Positions 17,204 through 26,429 of a DNA stretch of 64,000 bases are shown piece after piece (within the stretch, counting starts at the first letter, position 1; every line of letters starts with the position of its first letter). The notes below the pieces were generated by a model. The model searched no databases. It was not told where the DNA came from and saw nothing but the letters and a program-made list of their open reading frames with translations. The DNA is from Streptomyces sp. NBC_00286 (GTDB taxonomy: Bacteria; Actinomycetota; Actinomycetes; Streptomycetales; Streptomycetaceae), in contig NZ_CP108054.1 of the NCBI RefSeq assembly GCF_036173125.1, positions 930,001 through 994,000 on the forward strand, given 5' to 3'. The translations under genes were made by a program, and so were the position numbers.

Positions 17204-18582
17204 GCGCCATCAGCCAACGGTTTGATCCGGGCACGTCGGTCTCCGTCGCCGACGTCCCGGCGTTCGTCCCACTCCGGGTCGTGGACATCGATCTTGCCGT
17301 GCCGGGCGGGTTCAGTCCGCCAGGCAGTAGCGAGCATGTCCATCCGCGGGGTCATGTCCTGGCCCTGGTTCGGCTGCACGGTCGCCCGCTGGGCATGGTG
17401 GACGCCATCGGCAACGACCCCCTGACTCTTTGGCAGGCCCTGGCCGACACGGCCGAGCGCGAACTCGACGTCGTAACAGCCCGACGGTCGACGGCCCATG
17501 AGGCAAGCCGCCCGCCTGACGGTATCGTGCCCTCCCCATGGCCGAAGGCAGCCGTCGTCGCCCCTCGTCAGGGCACCGCCCACAACAGCGCCACGCCCGC
17601 AGCAGCTCCTCCTCACAGTGCTCCGGACATCAGTGTCATCGTTGCTACCCACAACCGCCCCGAGTTGCTGAGGCAGTGCCTGGACTCCCTCCTGCGGATG
17701 GACTACCCGCGGTCCCGGTTCGAGGTGATCGTGGTGGACAACGCCCCTTCCGACCGGGCGGCCGAGCGGTTGGTCCGCGGAACGTACGGCGAACGAGTCC
17801 ACTACGTACAGGAGCCCGTTGCCGGTCTGGCCCGTGCGCACAACCGAGGACTGACCGTCGCCCGCGGTCGGATCGCCGCCTTCACCGATGACGACACCCT
17901 CGTCGACGCCCGATGGCTGTCCGCACTCGCCGAGACCTTTTCCAGGGACCGGCGGATCGGCTGCGTGACCGGGCTGATCGTCCCTGGCGAACTCGCGACG
18001 GAGTCCCAGGTCATGCTTGAGCGCCACGGTGGATTCGCGAAGGGATACGTGCCCTGCACGTGGTCGTTGGATGACCCTCCTTCAGACCCGCTGTTCCCGT
18101 TCACCGCCGGGCGCTTCGGTTCCGGCACCAACATGGCCTTCCTCATCGAGCCACTGCGCGCGCTGCTCGGATTCGACCCTGCGACGGGTACCGGGACCCC
18201 GGCACACGGCGGAGACGACCTGCTCGCCTTCTTCCGCATACTGACTGCGGGCCACACCCTGGCCTACCAGCCGGGCGCGATCGTCTGGCACCGCCATCGC
18301 CGCACACCAGACGCCCTGGACAATCAGGCATTCGGTTACGGCGCTGGGCTCGGGGCATACCTCACCGGCGCCCTGCTCCACGAACCCCGCATGATCCCAG
18401 CCCTGTTGCGTCGGCTGCCCCGGGGCATCCGGTACGCCGTGAGCAGAGCTCACGGCCGGGCGCAACCGGGCACCGCATGGTCTCGACGGCTTGCGCTGCT
18501 GGAGCTTCGCGGGTTGCTGTACGGGCCGTTCGGCTATCTACGCAGCCACCGCCTGAACCGCACCGACAGCAGCCGGTACTGA
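17200..18582 (+). CDS. GT2 glycosyltransferase with extra N-terminal domain
   Basis: A 460-residue protein. The GT-A catalytic part begins around residue 143 (DISVIVATHNRPELLRQCL), with VVDNAPSDRA, the DDD metal motif in FTDDDTLVD, and a C-terminal acceptor region with GGDDLLAFFRIL. The first 130 residues (VVDIDLAVPGGF, HPRGHVLALVRLHGRPLGMV) form a separate domain also found at the start of other Streptomyces glycosyltransferases; its role is unknown to me. It starts with GTG overlapping the upstream stop. It probably extends the same glycan as its neighbours, in the cytoplasm or at the inner membrane face. Confidence 0.78.
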   Translation: MSAISQRFDPGTSVSVADVPAFVPLRVVDIDLAVPGGFSPPGSSEHVHPRGHVLALVRLHGRPLGMVDAIGNDPLTLWQALADTAERELDVVTARRSTAHEASRPPDGIVPSPWPKAAVVAPRQGTAHNSATPAAAPPHSAPDISVIVATHNRPELLRQCLDSLLRMDYPRSRFEVIVVDNAPSDRAAERLVRGTYGERVHYVQEPVAGLARAHNRGLTVARGRIAAFTDDDTLVDARWLSALAETFSRDRRIGCVTGLIVPGELATESQVMLERHGGFAKGYVPCTWSLDDPPSDPLFPFTAGRFGSGTNMAFLIEPLRALLGFDPATGTGTPAHGGDDLLAFFRILTAGHTLAYQPGAIVWHRHRRTPDALDNQAFGYGAGLGAYLTGALLHEPRMIPALLRRLPRGIRYAVSRAHGRAQPGTAWSRRLALLELRGLLYGPFGYLRSHRLNRTDSSRY

Positions 18583-18591
18583 GGAGAGATT

Positions 18592-19956
18592 GTGTACACC
18601 TCACAGGAACTCGGCGGCTCCGGAACAGCCGACATGCCGGACAGCTCGCACACCTCTGGCAGGAGGCGCCGCCTGACCACAGCGGTCCGAACCGGGATCG
18701 CCCGCGTTCTGCCCAGCGAGCCACTGGTGCGCAACGGCCATCTGCTGGCGATCAGTTCCCTGATCAACGCCGGGGTCGGCTCCCTTTTCTGGTTGCTCGC
18801 CACACACTGGTACGACGACGCCGTAGTGGGACTGGGTTACTCGGCCCTCTCCGCCTCTCTGCTCCTGGCCAACATCGGCCAGCTAAACCTAAACGACTTC
18901 CTGATCCGCTTCCTGCCCTGTTCCGGACGGCAAACCCGCAAGCTGGTGCTTACCTGCTACTCCGTGAGCGCCTCATGGAGCGCCGTGGTCGCCGTCGCCT
19001 TCCTCGCTCTCATCCCCGTACTCACGTCTGGTCTGGACTTCCTCCGCGACCCCACGGTCGGTTTCTGCTTCGTCGCGGCGACCGCCGCATACACCATCTT
19101 CGTCCTGCAGGACGGTGCGCTGACGGCGCTGAGTCGTCCCGGCTGGGTCGTAGCGGAGAACTCGGTCTTCGCCGCCGCCAAGATCCTGCTCCTCGCCGCC
19201 GGAGCCGCGCTGGCCCTGCAGTCGGGGATCCTCCTGTCGTGGGCCGGAGCTCTTCTCATCTCCCTCCTCGTGGCCAACTACCTTCTGATGCGGCGAGCGG
19301 TGCCACACCACGAGCGGGAGAACGCGCAAATGGCACGCCCACCGCGCCTGCTGGGCTACGCGGCGGCCGACTACGTCGGCTCGCTCTTCAGGATGGCCGC
19401 GTACACCCTCGTGCCACTGCTGGTGCTGAACACCCTGGGTGCGGCCCAAAGCGCCTACTTCTCGCTCGCCTGGATCATCGGCTATGTGTTGTTCCTGGTG
19501 GTGCGCAACATGGGCAGCTCGCTGGTGGTCGAGGCGGTGCGCCGGCCCGAACAGCTCGTCGAGCAAGCGCTACGGGTTCTGCGCCACTCCGGGATGCTGC
19601 TGGCCGGCGGCGTCGTCGTGATCGTGGCGGGAGCCCCTTGGATACTCGCTCTCTTCGGAGCCGGCTACTCCGAGCACGGCACCAATCTGCTCCGCCTGCT
19701 GGCCCTGTCCGCGCTTCCCAACCTGGTCTTCAGCGTGGCCGTGGATGTGCTGCGGGCCCGCAGGCGCCTGCGTCTGCTGGTCGGACTGCAGGCCGCCCTG
19801 TGCGTCCTGGTGCTGGGGCTGGCCGGATTCCTGCTGCCGGTGATGGGTGTGACGGGGGCAGGTGTCGCCTGGCTCGCGGCGGAGTGCCTCATCGCCGCGC
19901 CGTTGCTGATCTGGCGATCTCGTTGGCTGGTTACCACTTCCGGGAGGACCTCATGA
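18592..19956 (+). CDS. Polysaccharide flippase (Wzx/MOP superfamily)
   Basis: A 454-residue integral membrane protein with about 12-14 hydrophobic helices and the low-charge pattern of O-antigen or teichoic-acid type flippases. The segment LGYSALSASLLLANIGQLNL near residue 85 resembles the family's conserved early helices. Such proteins move lipid-linked glycan units across the membrane. GTG at 18592 follows GAGGAGA; the gap to the previous gene is 9 bp and the 3' end overlaps the next gene in ATGA. With two glycosyltransferases before and one after, it marks the locus as an export-linked polysaccharide cluster. Confidence 0.8.
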   Translation: MYTSQELGGSGTADMPDSSHTSGRRRRLTTAVRTGIARVLPSEPLVRNGHLLAISSLINAGVGSLFWLLATHWYDDAVVGLGYSALSASLLLANIGQLNLNDFLIRFLPCSGRQTRKLVLTCYSVSASWSAVVAVAFLALIPVLTSGLDFLRDPTVGFCFVAATAAYTIFVLQDGALTALSRPGWVVAENSVFAAAKILLLAAGAALALQSGILLSWAGALLISLLVANYLLMRRAVPHHERENAQMARPPRLLGYAAADYVGSLFRMAAYTLVPLLVLNTLGAAQSAYFSLAWIIGYVLFLVVRNMGSSLVVEAVRRPEQLVEQALRVLRHSGMLLAGGVVVIVAGAPWILALFGAGYSEHGTNLLRLLALSALPNLVFSVAVDVLRARRRLRLLVGLQAALCVLVLGLAGFLLPVMGVTGAGVAWLAAECLIAAPLLIWRSRWLVTTSGRTS

Positions 19957-20939
19957 ACACCGCACCGAGCCTCTCGGTCGTCGTGTGCGCCTACACGCTC
20001 GATCGCTGGGACGATCTCCAGGCCGCCATCACCTCGGTACAGTCCCAGCGCCGTCCGGCGGACGACATTGTGCTGGTCGTCGACCACTGCCCGGGCCTCT
20101 ACCGACTCGCCCGCCGCTGGCTGCCCGGCGTCCGAGTCGTGCCCAACCAGTACCAGAAGGGTCTGTCCGGCGCCCGCAACACGGGTGTGGAGGCAGCGGT
20201 CGGAGACGTAGTGGCCTTCCTCGACGACGACGCGACCGCCCACCCCTCATGGACCGACCGCCTGCTGACCCGATACGGCGACCCCGACGTCGTGGGCGTC
20301 GGAGGGCTTGTCGTTCCCTGGTGGCAGAACAGCAGGCCAGCCTGGTTCCCCCCGGAGTTCGACTGGGTGGTCGGCTGTTCGTACCGCGGTCTGCCAGAAG
20401 AGCCCTCCCCAGTACGCAACTTCATCGGAGCCAACATGTCCTTCCGAAGGGACACGCTGCTGGCGGTCGGCGGCTTCCGCACCGACCTGGGGAGGGTGGG
20501 GACCCGGCCGCTGGGCTGCGAAGAGACGGAGATGTGCCTGCGAATCACGTCCCGGCGCCCCGGCGCCGTGCTGCTCTACGACCCGTCGGCAGCCGTCCGG
20601 CACCGAGTCCCCTCGGCTCGCGCCGACTGGTCGTACTTCCGGTCGCGCTGCTATGCCGAAGGACTCTCCAAAGCATTGGTCGCCCAGCACAGCAGCGGCA
20701 ACGCCGCCCTATCCAGCGAACGCACCTACCTCAGGTCGACCATCCCCCGTGCTTTCCGCCGTGCCCTGGGACCGGCCCGGCCCGCGCCGCTGCTTACCTG
20801 CGCAGCGCTGTCCTTGGGAGTTGGCGCCACCGCCGCGGGCTACGCCGTGGGCCGTGCACGTGCCCTGCGTTCCGCCCGCTCTTCGCCCGGCGCGACCACC
20901 GCCCCGGCACGAGAGCTGACGAGGGTGGGTCCGTCATGA
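19953..20939 (+). CDS. GT2 glycosyltransferase
   Basis: A 328-residue family 2 glycosyltransferase. It opens with SLSVVVCAYTLDRWDDLQAA, has the GLSGARNTGVEAA segment, the DDD metal site in FLDDDATAHP, and the acceptor region FIGANMSFRRDTLLAVGGF with CEETEMCLR. A hydrophobic segment near the C-terminus (LLTCAALSLGVGATAAGYAV) may anchor it to the membrane. ATGA overlaps occur at both ends, with the flippase and the deacetylase, so all are translated together. Donor and acceptor cannot be read from sequence. Confidence 0.82.
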   Translation: MNTAPSLSVVVCAYTLDRWDDLQAAITSVQSQRRPADDIVLVVDHCPGLYRLARRWLPGVRVVPNQYQKGLSGARNTGVEAAVGDVVAFLDDDATAHPSWTDRLLTRYGDPDVVGVGGLVVPWWQNSRPAWFPPEFDWVVGCSYRGLPEEPSPVRNFIGANMSFRRDTLLAVGGFRTDLGRVGTRPLGCEETEMCLRITSRRPGAVLLYDPSAAVRHRVPSARADWSYFRSRCYAEGLSKALVAQHSSGNAALSSERTYLRSTIPRAFRRALGPARPAPLLTCAALSLGVGATAAGYAVGRARALRSARSSPGATTAPARELTRVGPS

Positions 20940-21769
20940 CACTCCAGCCCGTGCCCGTCTTCCTGTACCACTCGGTGTCCACGGCCCCGCCCTCGTGGAT
21001 CGCACCGTTCACCATAAGTCCCCGCGTCTTCGAGGAGCAGCTCGACCTCCTCGCGGACAGCGGGTTGGAGGTCATCCCGCTGCAAAGTCTTGTCGCGGCG
21101 CTGCAGGGCGGTCCGCCCCTGCCACCCCGGCCAGCCGTTCTGACCTTCGACGACGGGTTCGCCGACTTCCATTCCACCGTGGCTCCGCTGCTCGCCGCAC
21201 GAGGACTGCCGGCGACTCTGTACATCACCACGGGTGCCCTCGCCGGGCCCTCCGGCCCCTCCGAACGCGGAAGTCTCTTCCCACCTGCCTCGATGCTGAC
21301 GTGGCGGCAGGTCTCGGAACTGGATGCCATCGGCGTCGAGATCGGGGGGCACACCCGGACGCACCCGCAGTTGGACGTCCTGCCGTGGCGCCGCGCTCGG
21401 GAGGAGATCGAAGGCTGCAAGGCCCAGCTCCAGGACGCGCTCGGACATCGCGTCGACTCCTTCGCCTATCCGCACGGGCTCTCGAGCCGCTCTGTCCGTC
21501 GCCTGGTGCGTGAGACGGGCTGGACCTCGGCCACGGCCGTCCGGTACGGATTCAGCTCCGGCGCGGACGAACCACTGCGCATCGCCAGGCTGATGGTGCG
21601 GGCCGACACCGGCCGAGATCGCTTCCGGTCTTGGGCGAGGGGTGCGGGTGGCCCCGTTGCGCCGTTCCCCGAGGGGGTGCCGACGAGGGCCTGGCGAACG
21701 TACCGGCGCCTACGAGTCGGCATCAACCGACCCTACGCGGCGCTGCCCCCGCCCTCGGGAACGCAGTGA
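20936..21769 (+). CDS. Polysaccharide deacetylase (NodB/CE4)
   Basis: A 277-residue carbohydrate esterase family 4 protein. It has the catalytic TFDDGF motif (Asp base and metal Asp) near residue 70, the metal-binding GGHTRTHP motif near 140, and FAYPHG near 180. These enzymes remove N- or O-acetyl groups from glycans such as poly-N-acetylglucosamine. No signal peptide is evident, so it either acts on a cytoplasmic lipid-linked intermediate or leaves by another route. It is the last gene of the plus-strand run and converges with GH16 14 bp later. Confidence 0.85.
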   Translation: MTLQPVPVFLYHSVSTAPPSWIAPFTISPRVFEEQLDLLADSGLEVIPLQSLVAALQGGPPLPPRPAVLTFDDGFADFHSTVAPLLAARGLPATLYITTGALAGPSGPSERGSLFPPASMLTWRQVSELDAIGVEIGGHTRTHPQLDVLPWRRAREEIEGCKAQLQDALGHRVDSFAYPHGLSSRSVRRLVRETGWTSATAVRYGFSSGADEPLRIARLMVRADTGRDRFRSWARGAGGPVAPFPEGVPTRAWRTYRRLRVGINRPYAALPPPSGTQ

Positions 21770-21783
21770 CGCATGTCCTTCCG

Positions 21784-22593
21784 TCACCGCTGCCAGACGC
21801 GAACCCAGTCCACCTTCATCTCGGCCGAGTCCACCGAACGAGGCGGCGACTTCGGTACGCCGACGGCGAGATTGACCAGGACTTCCATAGGGACATGGGG
21901 AATCCGTTCGGGCTCGGTCACCCGGAACCGCCGGACACCGTCCACGTACCAGCTCAGCTCGTCGGGGGTCCACAGCAGGGCGAACACGTGGTACTTGGCC
22001 GGGAATGCCACGGGTCCGTAGCTCCCTCGCGCACGGCTGTCGCCGTCCGGGCCCCGCCAGTGCGCGTACATGAAAACCCGCTGGGTGTCTCCGAGGAACT
22101 CCATGATGTCCAGTTCAGGGGGCGTGAACCGGGACGCGGGCATCATCCAGAAGGCCGGGAACATGCCGGCTTGCGGAGGAATCCTGATGGCAGCCTCGAA
22201 GTATCCGTACGTGAAGGTCGAGCGGGGACGTGCGTCCCAGTGGTCACGGCCGGTCGAGATCATTCCCGACTTCCAAGGGTACGTCCTGCCGTCGCTGCCC
22301 CGGGTCGTACGTCGCTCAGCGCTCAGGGTGAGGGCGCCCCGCCCCACGGACACCTGGCCGGGCAGGTACCACTGTTCCTCGTCGTTGCCGCTGTTGGTAC
22401 ACCCCTTGCGGTTCCAGTCGTAGCAGGTGGCCCACTTGTCCGTGTCGAGTTCCGAGCCGTCGAACTCGTCGTGGAAAGCCAGCTTCCAGTTTCCAGAAAC
22501 AGGCGGCGCGGCCAGTCCCTGTTCCCCACCGCAGGCCACCGCCAGCAGCAGCACCATGGCGGCCAGTGCCTGTCGAAGCCGACGGGGAAGCAT
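21784..22593 (-). CDS. Secreted GH16 glycoside hydrolase, probable lipoprotein
   Basis: A 269-residue family 16 hydrolase. An N-terminal signal (RQALAAMVLLLAVACGGE) has a cysteine in lipobox-like position, suggesting lipid anchoring outside the cell. The catalytic motif ELDIMEF supplies the nucleophile Glu, the assisting Asp and the acid/base Glu of GH16. WYVDGVRRFRV and the C-terminal MKVDWVRVWQR are also typical. GH16 enzymes cut beta-1,3 or beta-1,4 glucans and galactans, so this may trim or release the exopolysaccharide made by the locus. It is downstream of the flavin monooxygenase gene, with a 4-bp gap. Confidence 0.85.
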   Translation of the reverse strand: MLPRRLRQALAAMVLLLAVACGGEQGLAAPPVSGNWKLAFHDEFDGSELDTDKWATCYDWNRKGCTNSGNDEEQWYLPGQVSVGRGALTLSAERRTTRGSDGRTYPWKSGMISTGRDHWDARPRSTFTYGYFEAAIRIPPQAGMFPAFWMMPASRFTPPELDIMEFLGDTQRVFMYAHWRGPDGDSRARGSYGPVAFPAKYHVFALLWTPDELSWYVDGVRRFRVTEPERIPHVPMEVLVNLAVGVPKSPPRSVDSAEMKVDWVRVWQR

Positions 22594-22597
22594 ACGG

Positions 22598-24355
22598 CTA
22601 CCACCGTTTCCTCGCCGCGACGTCGACGGTGAGGCGACGGGCGGCGAAGTCGGTGCCGGTGACGAACATCAGGAGCGGACCGAACGTGGGGGCCGCCGCG
22701 AGACCGGTGAAGTACAGGCCGGGCACGGATGACTCGAAACCGGACGAGAGGACCGGTGCGCCGGCAAACATCCGCAGCGCTTGTCTGAGCCCAGGCTCCA
22801 GCAGCTCGAGGCGGTGCATGTTGACCCGGTACCCCGTGGCTGCCAGGACGTGGTCGGCCACCAAGGTTTCCGACCCGCCGTGTTCGGTCACCAGTTGCAG
22901 GCACACCGTCTCATCCCTCGGCACGGCGGCAAGCAGTGTGCAACCGAGCAGGACCGGGAACCGACCGTCCGCCCGTTCCTTCAGCCACCAAGCGCCGGAC
23001 GGCCTCGGCACCGTGCGCAGCAGTTGCATGCGCACCGGAGCCGGAAGAAGGCGACAGGCCGCGCCGCCGTGGCAGCAGGCGGCCAGCAGCGGACGGCCAC
23101 GGCCGAGAGGCGAGTGCGGATCGAGCAGCCGCGGGTGATGAGGGCGGTAGCTTGCTCCGTCCGGCGGCGGTGGGTCGAAGACGATGGTCGCGGTGCGGGC
23201 GATCACAGTGACGTGGGCCCCAGCCTCGTGTAGCAGGGTCGCGTACTCCAGCGCGGACTGGCCGGCGCCGAGGACGGCCAGCCTTTGTCCCGCGAAGCGG
23301 CGCAGATCAGTGTGTTGGCTCGTGTGCGAGGCCAGGCCCGCCATGGTGCACTGGTGCAACTCCCGTGGGACGTAAGCGAAGGGAACCGCGCCGGTGGCCA
23401 GTACCACGGAGGCCGCGAGCAGTTCCTGGTCGGAGTCGAGGAGTAAGCTGAAGCCGCCGTCGGCAGTCCGTATCCGGCGCACCCGCCGTGGTTCCAGCTC
23501 GGGCACCAGGCGCTTCTGGAACCAGCGGCCGTAGTCGAGGTACTCCGCCAAGGGCACCGGATGACGATCACCCTCCGGAAGCACGCCCTGGGCCGCGCGG
23601 AAGTCCACGAACCTGTGCCCGAACTCGGGCGTCGCGATCGCTGACGCGGCTGGAACGGTCTGCAGGAACATGCCCTCGGGCATATGGGCCCGCCACGTCT
23701 CCATGGCCTCACCGAAGATTCTCAGCGGTACATGGGCAGCGCCGAGATAGCAGGCGGTGGCCAGGCCGTAGGGGCCGGCACCAACGATGGCGACCGGAAC
23801 TCGGCCACCGGATCCTTCCGGGTTCTCTCGGACCCGATGTCCCCGTGATGGCTCAGACCGAGTGTCTGGTTCCGCCCGCACTGTTGCGCCTGGCCCGTCC
23901 GCACCCCCGGCCTCCGGGAGCGGCTCGGTGCCGGGTGGCGGCGGTGCCTCGTACGGAACCGGGCGCGGTTCCTCTGGCCGGATACCTCCCGGTCCGGGCA
24001 GCAGAGCCAGCACGGAGGTCACGGCCGCAAGTGCGATCAGCACCCGAGTCGTGGTGAAGGAGCCGCTGAGGTAGAACGGCTCGACGGCAAGGACGGCCAG
24101 GCACAAGCTGAGGACCAGAGCCATAAGGACGGTCTCCAGGACGACGGGCCACTCCCGCTCGCGCCATGGCGTCGGCCGGGCCCACCTGACCGCCGCGAGC
24201 CCCGGGCACAGAAGCAGGAACGCCGTGGTGATCAGCACGCGCAGAAAGGCCCCGTCCGGCAGGGTGATGGCCACGGCCAAGGCGATCCAGCCGGACAGCG
24301 CGAGCCCGAGGCGTAGCGCCCGGCGTGGCCGGAGTCCAGCGCGCAGCGTAGTCAT
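22598..24355 (-). CDS. Membrane-fused flavin monooxygenase-like protein
   Basis: A 585-residue fusion. Residues about 10-130 contain about four hydrophobic segments (including FLRVLITTAFLLLCPGLAAV and VVLETVLMALVLSLCLAVLA). A Pro/Glu-rich linker follows, then a two-dinucleotide-fold flavoprotein from about residue 190: FAD site VAIVGAGPYGLATACYLG and NADP site RLAVLGAGQSALEYA, with LAATGYRVNMHRLEL and PGLYFTGLAAAPTFGP near the end. This resembles the FMO / L-lysine N6-monooxygenase group. The ATG at 24355 overlaps the preceding stop in ATGA; a longer frame upstream lies inside that gene. The substrate is unknown. Membrane anchoring in a glycan locus suggests a lipid or glycan precursor, but that is inference. 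Confidence 0.75.
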   Translation of the reverse strand: MTTLRAGLRPRRALRLGLALSGWIALAVAITLPDGAFLRVLITTAFLLLCPGLAAVRWARPTPWREREWPVVLETVLMALVLSLCLAVLAVEPFYLSGSFTTTRVLIALAAVTSVLALLPGPGGIRPEEPRPVPYEAPPPPGTEPLPEAGGADGPGATVRAEPDTRSEPSRGHRVRENPEGSGGRVPVAIVGAGPYGLATACYLGAAHVPLRIFGEAMETWRAHMPEGMFLQTVPAASAIATPEFGHRFVDFRAAQGVLPEGDRHPVPLAEYLDYGRWFQKRLVPELEPRRVRRIRTADGGFSLLLDSDQELLAASVVLATGAVPFAYVPRELHQCTMAGLASHTSQHTDLRRFAGQRLAVLGAGQSALEYATLLHEAGAHVTVIARTATIVFDPPPPDGASYRPHHPRLLDPHSPLGRGRPLLAACCHGGAACRLLPAPVRMQLLRTVPRPSGAWWLKERADGRFPVLLGCTLLAAVPRDETVCLQLVTEHGGSETLVADHVLAATGYRVNMHRLELLEPGLRQALRMFAGAPVLSSGFESSVPGLYFTGLAAAPTFGPLLMFVTGTDFAARRLTVDVAARKRW

Positions 24356-26178
24356 GGCTGCTCCCAGTTGTCCGGGTTCTGGTACCGGAAGACCACGGCG
24401 TCTTTGTTGCGGTAGACGGGAACAAATCCCCATGTATCCGACATCGCGGTCTCCAAACGCTGCATGGTGTCGGCGGGCAGGGTTCCGGTGAGGTACAACT
24501 CAGCGGCCTGGGCGCGGCTCAGGATGATGTAGGCCGGTTCACGCACGGTCGCCCCCTCGATGAACGCTTCCAGGCCCTCCAACGGGTTCTCGGCCAGCCG
24601 TCGCAGGTCCTCGATGTCCTGTTCGTTGAGTTGGATCCGCGGGTGCTTTTCGTAATTCATGTCCAGGCCGGGCACGTCCGAGGTGAGGGAGACGATCAGC
24701 GCCCCGGGAGGTGTGGCGGCCGTGACGAAGCGAGCGGCGGCCACCTCGTCCTTGGTGAAGTAGTTCGCCGTTTCCTTGCCGTAGTAACCGAAGAGCGTTC
24801 CGCCCAGCATCGCCAGCAGTAGCGGACCGACGGCGAGCGCACCCAGTCGCGGACGCCTGCCCCACTGGAACAGCAGCGCGGAGATCATGAAGGCGGCCGC
24901 AGGCAGCGCGAACAGATAAGCACGGAAGATCATCTCGCCGCCGTAGGAGTTCGCCACCAGGATGGGCAGCGGAGCCAGCACGAGCAGCGGCATCCCCGTG
25001 CGGCGGACCCAGGGGCGGACGGCGAAGGCGATCGCCGCCAGGAGGAAGACCGCAGCGGACAGGCCTCGGTCGACCCAGGACACCAGCACCTGCCCCGGGG
25101 CGGCGGTGCCCAGGGTGGCCAACCCGGAGACCACGTTGGCGTCCGGCTCCGCCAACGCATCCAGGAACTCACTCAGATGGGCCGAGACATACGGCCGCGC
25201 GACGGTGGCGTCCCAGACCGTGGTCAACAGCACCGCGGCGGCCAGGACAGGCAGCACCACACGTCGGTTTCGGCGCGGAAGCGACAGCGCCACAAGCGCG
25301 CTGATCAGCATCAGCGGCGTCAACTGGTGCGAGCAGACGATCACGGCTTGGATCAGCACCACCAGAGCGAGTCTGCCGACAGGCCAACCCGTGGACGAAC
25401 TCGAAGGCCTGCGCATCGACGACGACAGTTGTCCCAGAACAACGGCGATCACCACGACGAAGAGAAGGAACGCGAACGCCTGTGGTGCGAAGTAGTCCTG
25501 TCCCACCCACGAGCAGGAGTAGTAGACCCACGCGGCCCCCCAGATCAGCCTCCGGTCCCGGGTCACAGCCCGGTAGAGCAGCAGCAGAGGGGCGAGCAGC
25601 AGGACGTTCATGACGGGTGGAGCCCAGACCGCATAGCCGAGCGACGACTCCAGTCCCGTCGCCTGCACCACAAAGGCGTTGAGGTGGAAGAAGCCCGGCC
25701 ACTGGTTGTAGACGTCGAGTTTCTCCACTACCGGCACGTTGCCGTCGTTCCGGATCATCGCGTCGACGATCGCGACGTGTTTCCACGCCCAGCCGTAGCG
25801 GAGCGTGGGGTACAACAATGCGGGCGTGGCGTGCAGTACCGCGATCAGCCCGAGAATGTAGGCCGCGAACCAGCCGCCGGAGGTGCGCCGGTCGGACAAG
25901 GACGCGCAGAAGCCGACAGTAAGCAGGCCGAGGGCGACCCAGAAGAGCACCGGCAGCACCTCGAGCAGGCCAAGGTCGTTCATCGCGCGCAGGTTTACGC
26001 CGCGCAGGGACACCAGCCACAGGGCAAGAGCGGCGGGAAGTGCGGACCGTACTGCCCATCGGACTGCTGTGGTTCGCCGTCCACCGCGCCAGAAAAAAGC
26101 GGATTCGCCAGGTCGCCGCCTATCGGCGCCGGCGCGTGACGCCACCCGACCGTTCGTCAGCGTCGAGCGCTTGCCCAT
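24352..26178 (-). CDS. Large polytopic membrane protein, GT-C glycosyltransferase-like
   Basis: A 608-residue protein with about 11-13 membrane segments and a C-terminal extracytoplasmic region of about 150 residues (from about 455). The long loop after TM3, with HATPALLYPTLRYGWAWKH and NQWPGFFHLNAF, resembles the first loop of GT-C glycosyltransferases that use polyprenyl-phosphate sugars, but a diagnostic acidic pair is not clear. The ATG follows GGGAGG with good spacing. It is first in a three-gene minus-strand run with the flavoprotein and GH16. A transferase acting outside the membrane is the best guess; a polymerase-like role is possible. Confidence 0.55.
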   Translation of the reverse strand: MGKRSTLTNGRVASRAGADRRRPGESAFFWRGGRRTTAVRWAVRSALPAALALWLVSLRGVNLRAMNDLGLLEVLPVLFWVALGLLTVGFCASLSDRRTSGGWFAAYILGLIAVLHATPALLYPTLRYGWAWKHVAIVDAMIRNDGNVPVVEKLDVYNQWPGFFHLNAFVVQATGLESSLGYAVWAPPVMNVLLLAPLLLLYRAVTRDRRLIWGAAWVYYSCSWVGQDYFAPQAFAFLLFVVVIAVVLGQLSSSMRRPSSSSTGWPVGRLALVVLIQAVIVCSHQLTPLMLISALVALSLPRRNRRVVLPVLAAAVLLTTVWDATVARPYVSAHLSEFLDALAEPDANVVSGLATLGTAAPGQVLVSWVDRGLSAAVFLLAAIAFAVRPWVRRTGMPLLVLAPLPILVANSYGGEMIFRAYLFALPAAAFMISALLFQWGRRPRLGALAVGPLLLAMLGGTLFGYYGKETANYFTKDEVAAARFVTAATPPGALIVSLTSDVPGLDMNYEKHPRIQLNEQDIEDLRRLAENPLEGLEAFIEGATVREPAYIILSRAQAAELYLTGTLPADTMQRLETAMSDTWGFVPVYRNKDAVVFRYQNPDNWEQP

Positions 26179-26235
26179 GGAGTTGCCTCCCGCACAGAGG
26201 GTGCGATGACCAGGCCGGGCGACGTATCCAACGGC

Positions 26236-26275
26236 ACTCCCGTTCGTCGGTACACGCCTACTCCCGTTCGTCGGT
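26236..26275 (+). repeat. Direct repeat of 16 bp in divergent promoter region
   Basis: ACTCCCGTTCGTCGGT occurs at 26236-26251 and again at 26260-26275, 24 bp apart start to start, between two divergent genes (26178 and 26430). Tandem spacing near two helical turns fits a regulator binding site or a tandem promoter element. Confidence 0.5.
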
Positions 26276-26429
26276 GCAACCAGCGATCCGTTTCCGACCA
26301 GTTTGAGGCATAAGTGCTAAGAGTTACGTTACTGCCGTTCGCTGTGATCGGCAGCGTGTGGCGGCTGGCGCAGAAGCGCGAGCCAGCGCGGACCTAATCG
26401 AATGGATCGATTGTCAGAGGGAGAGATCA

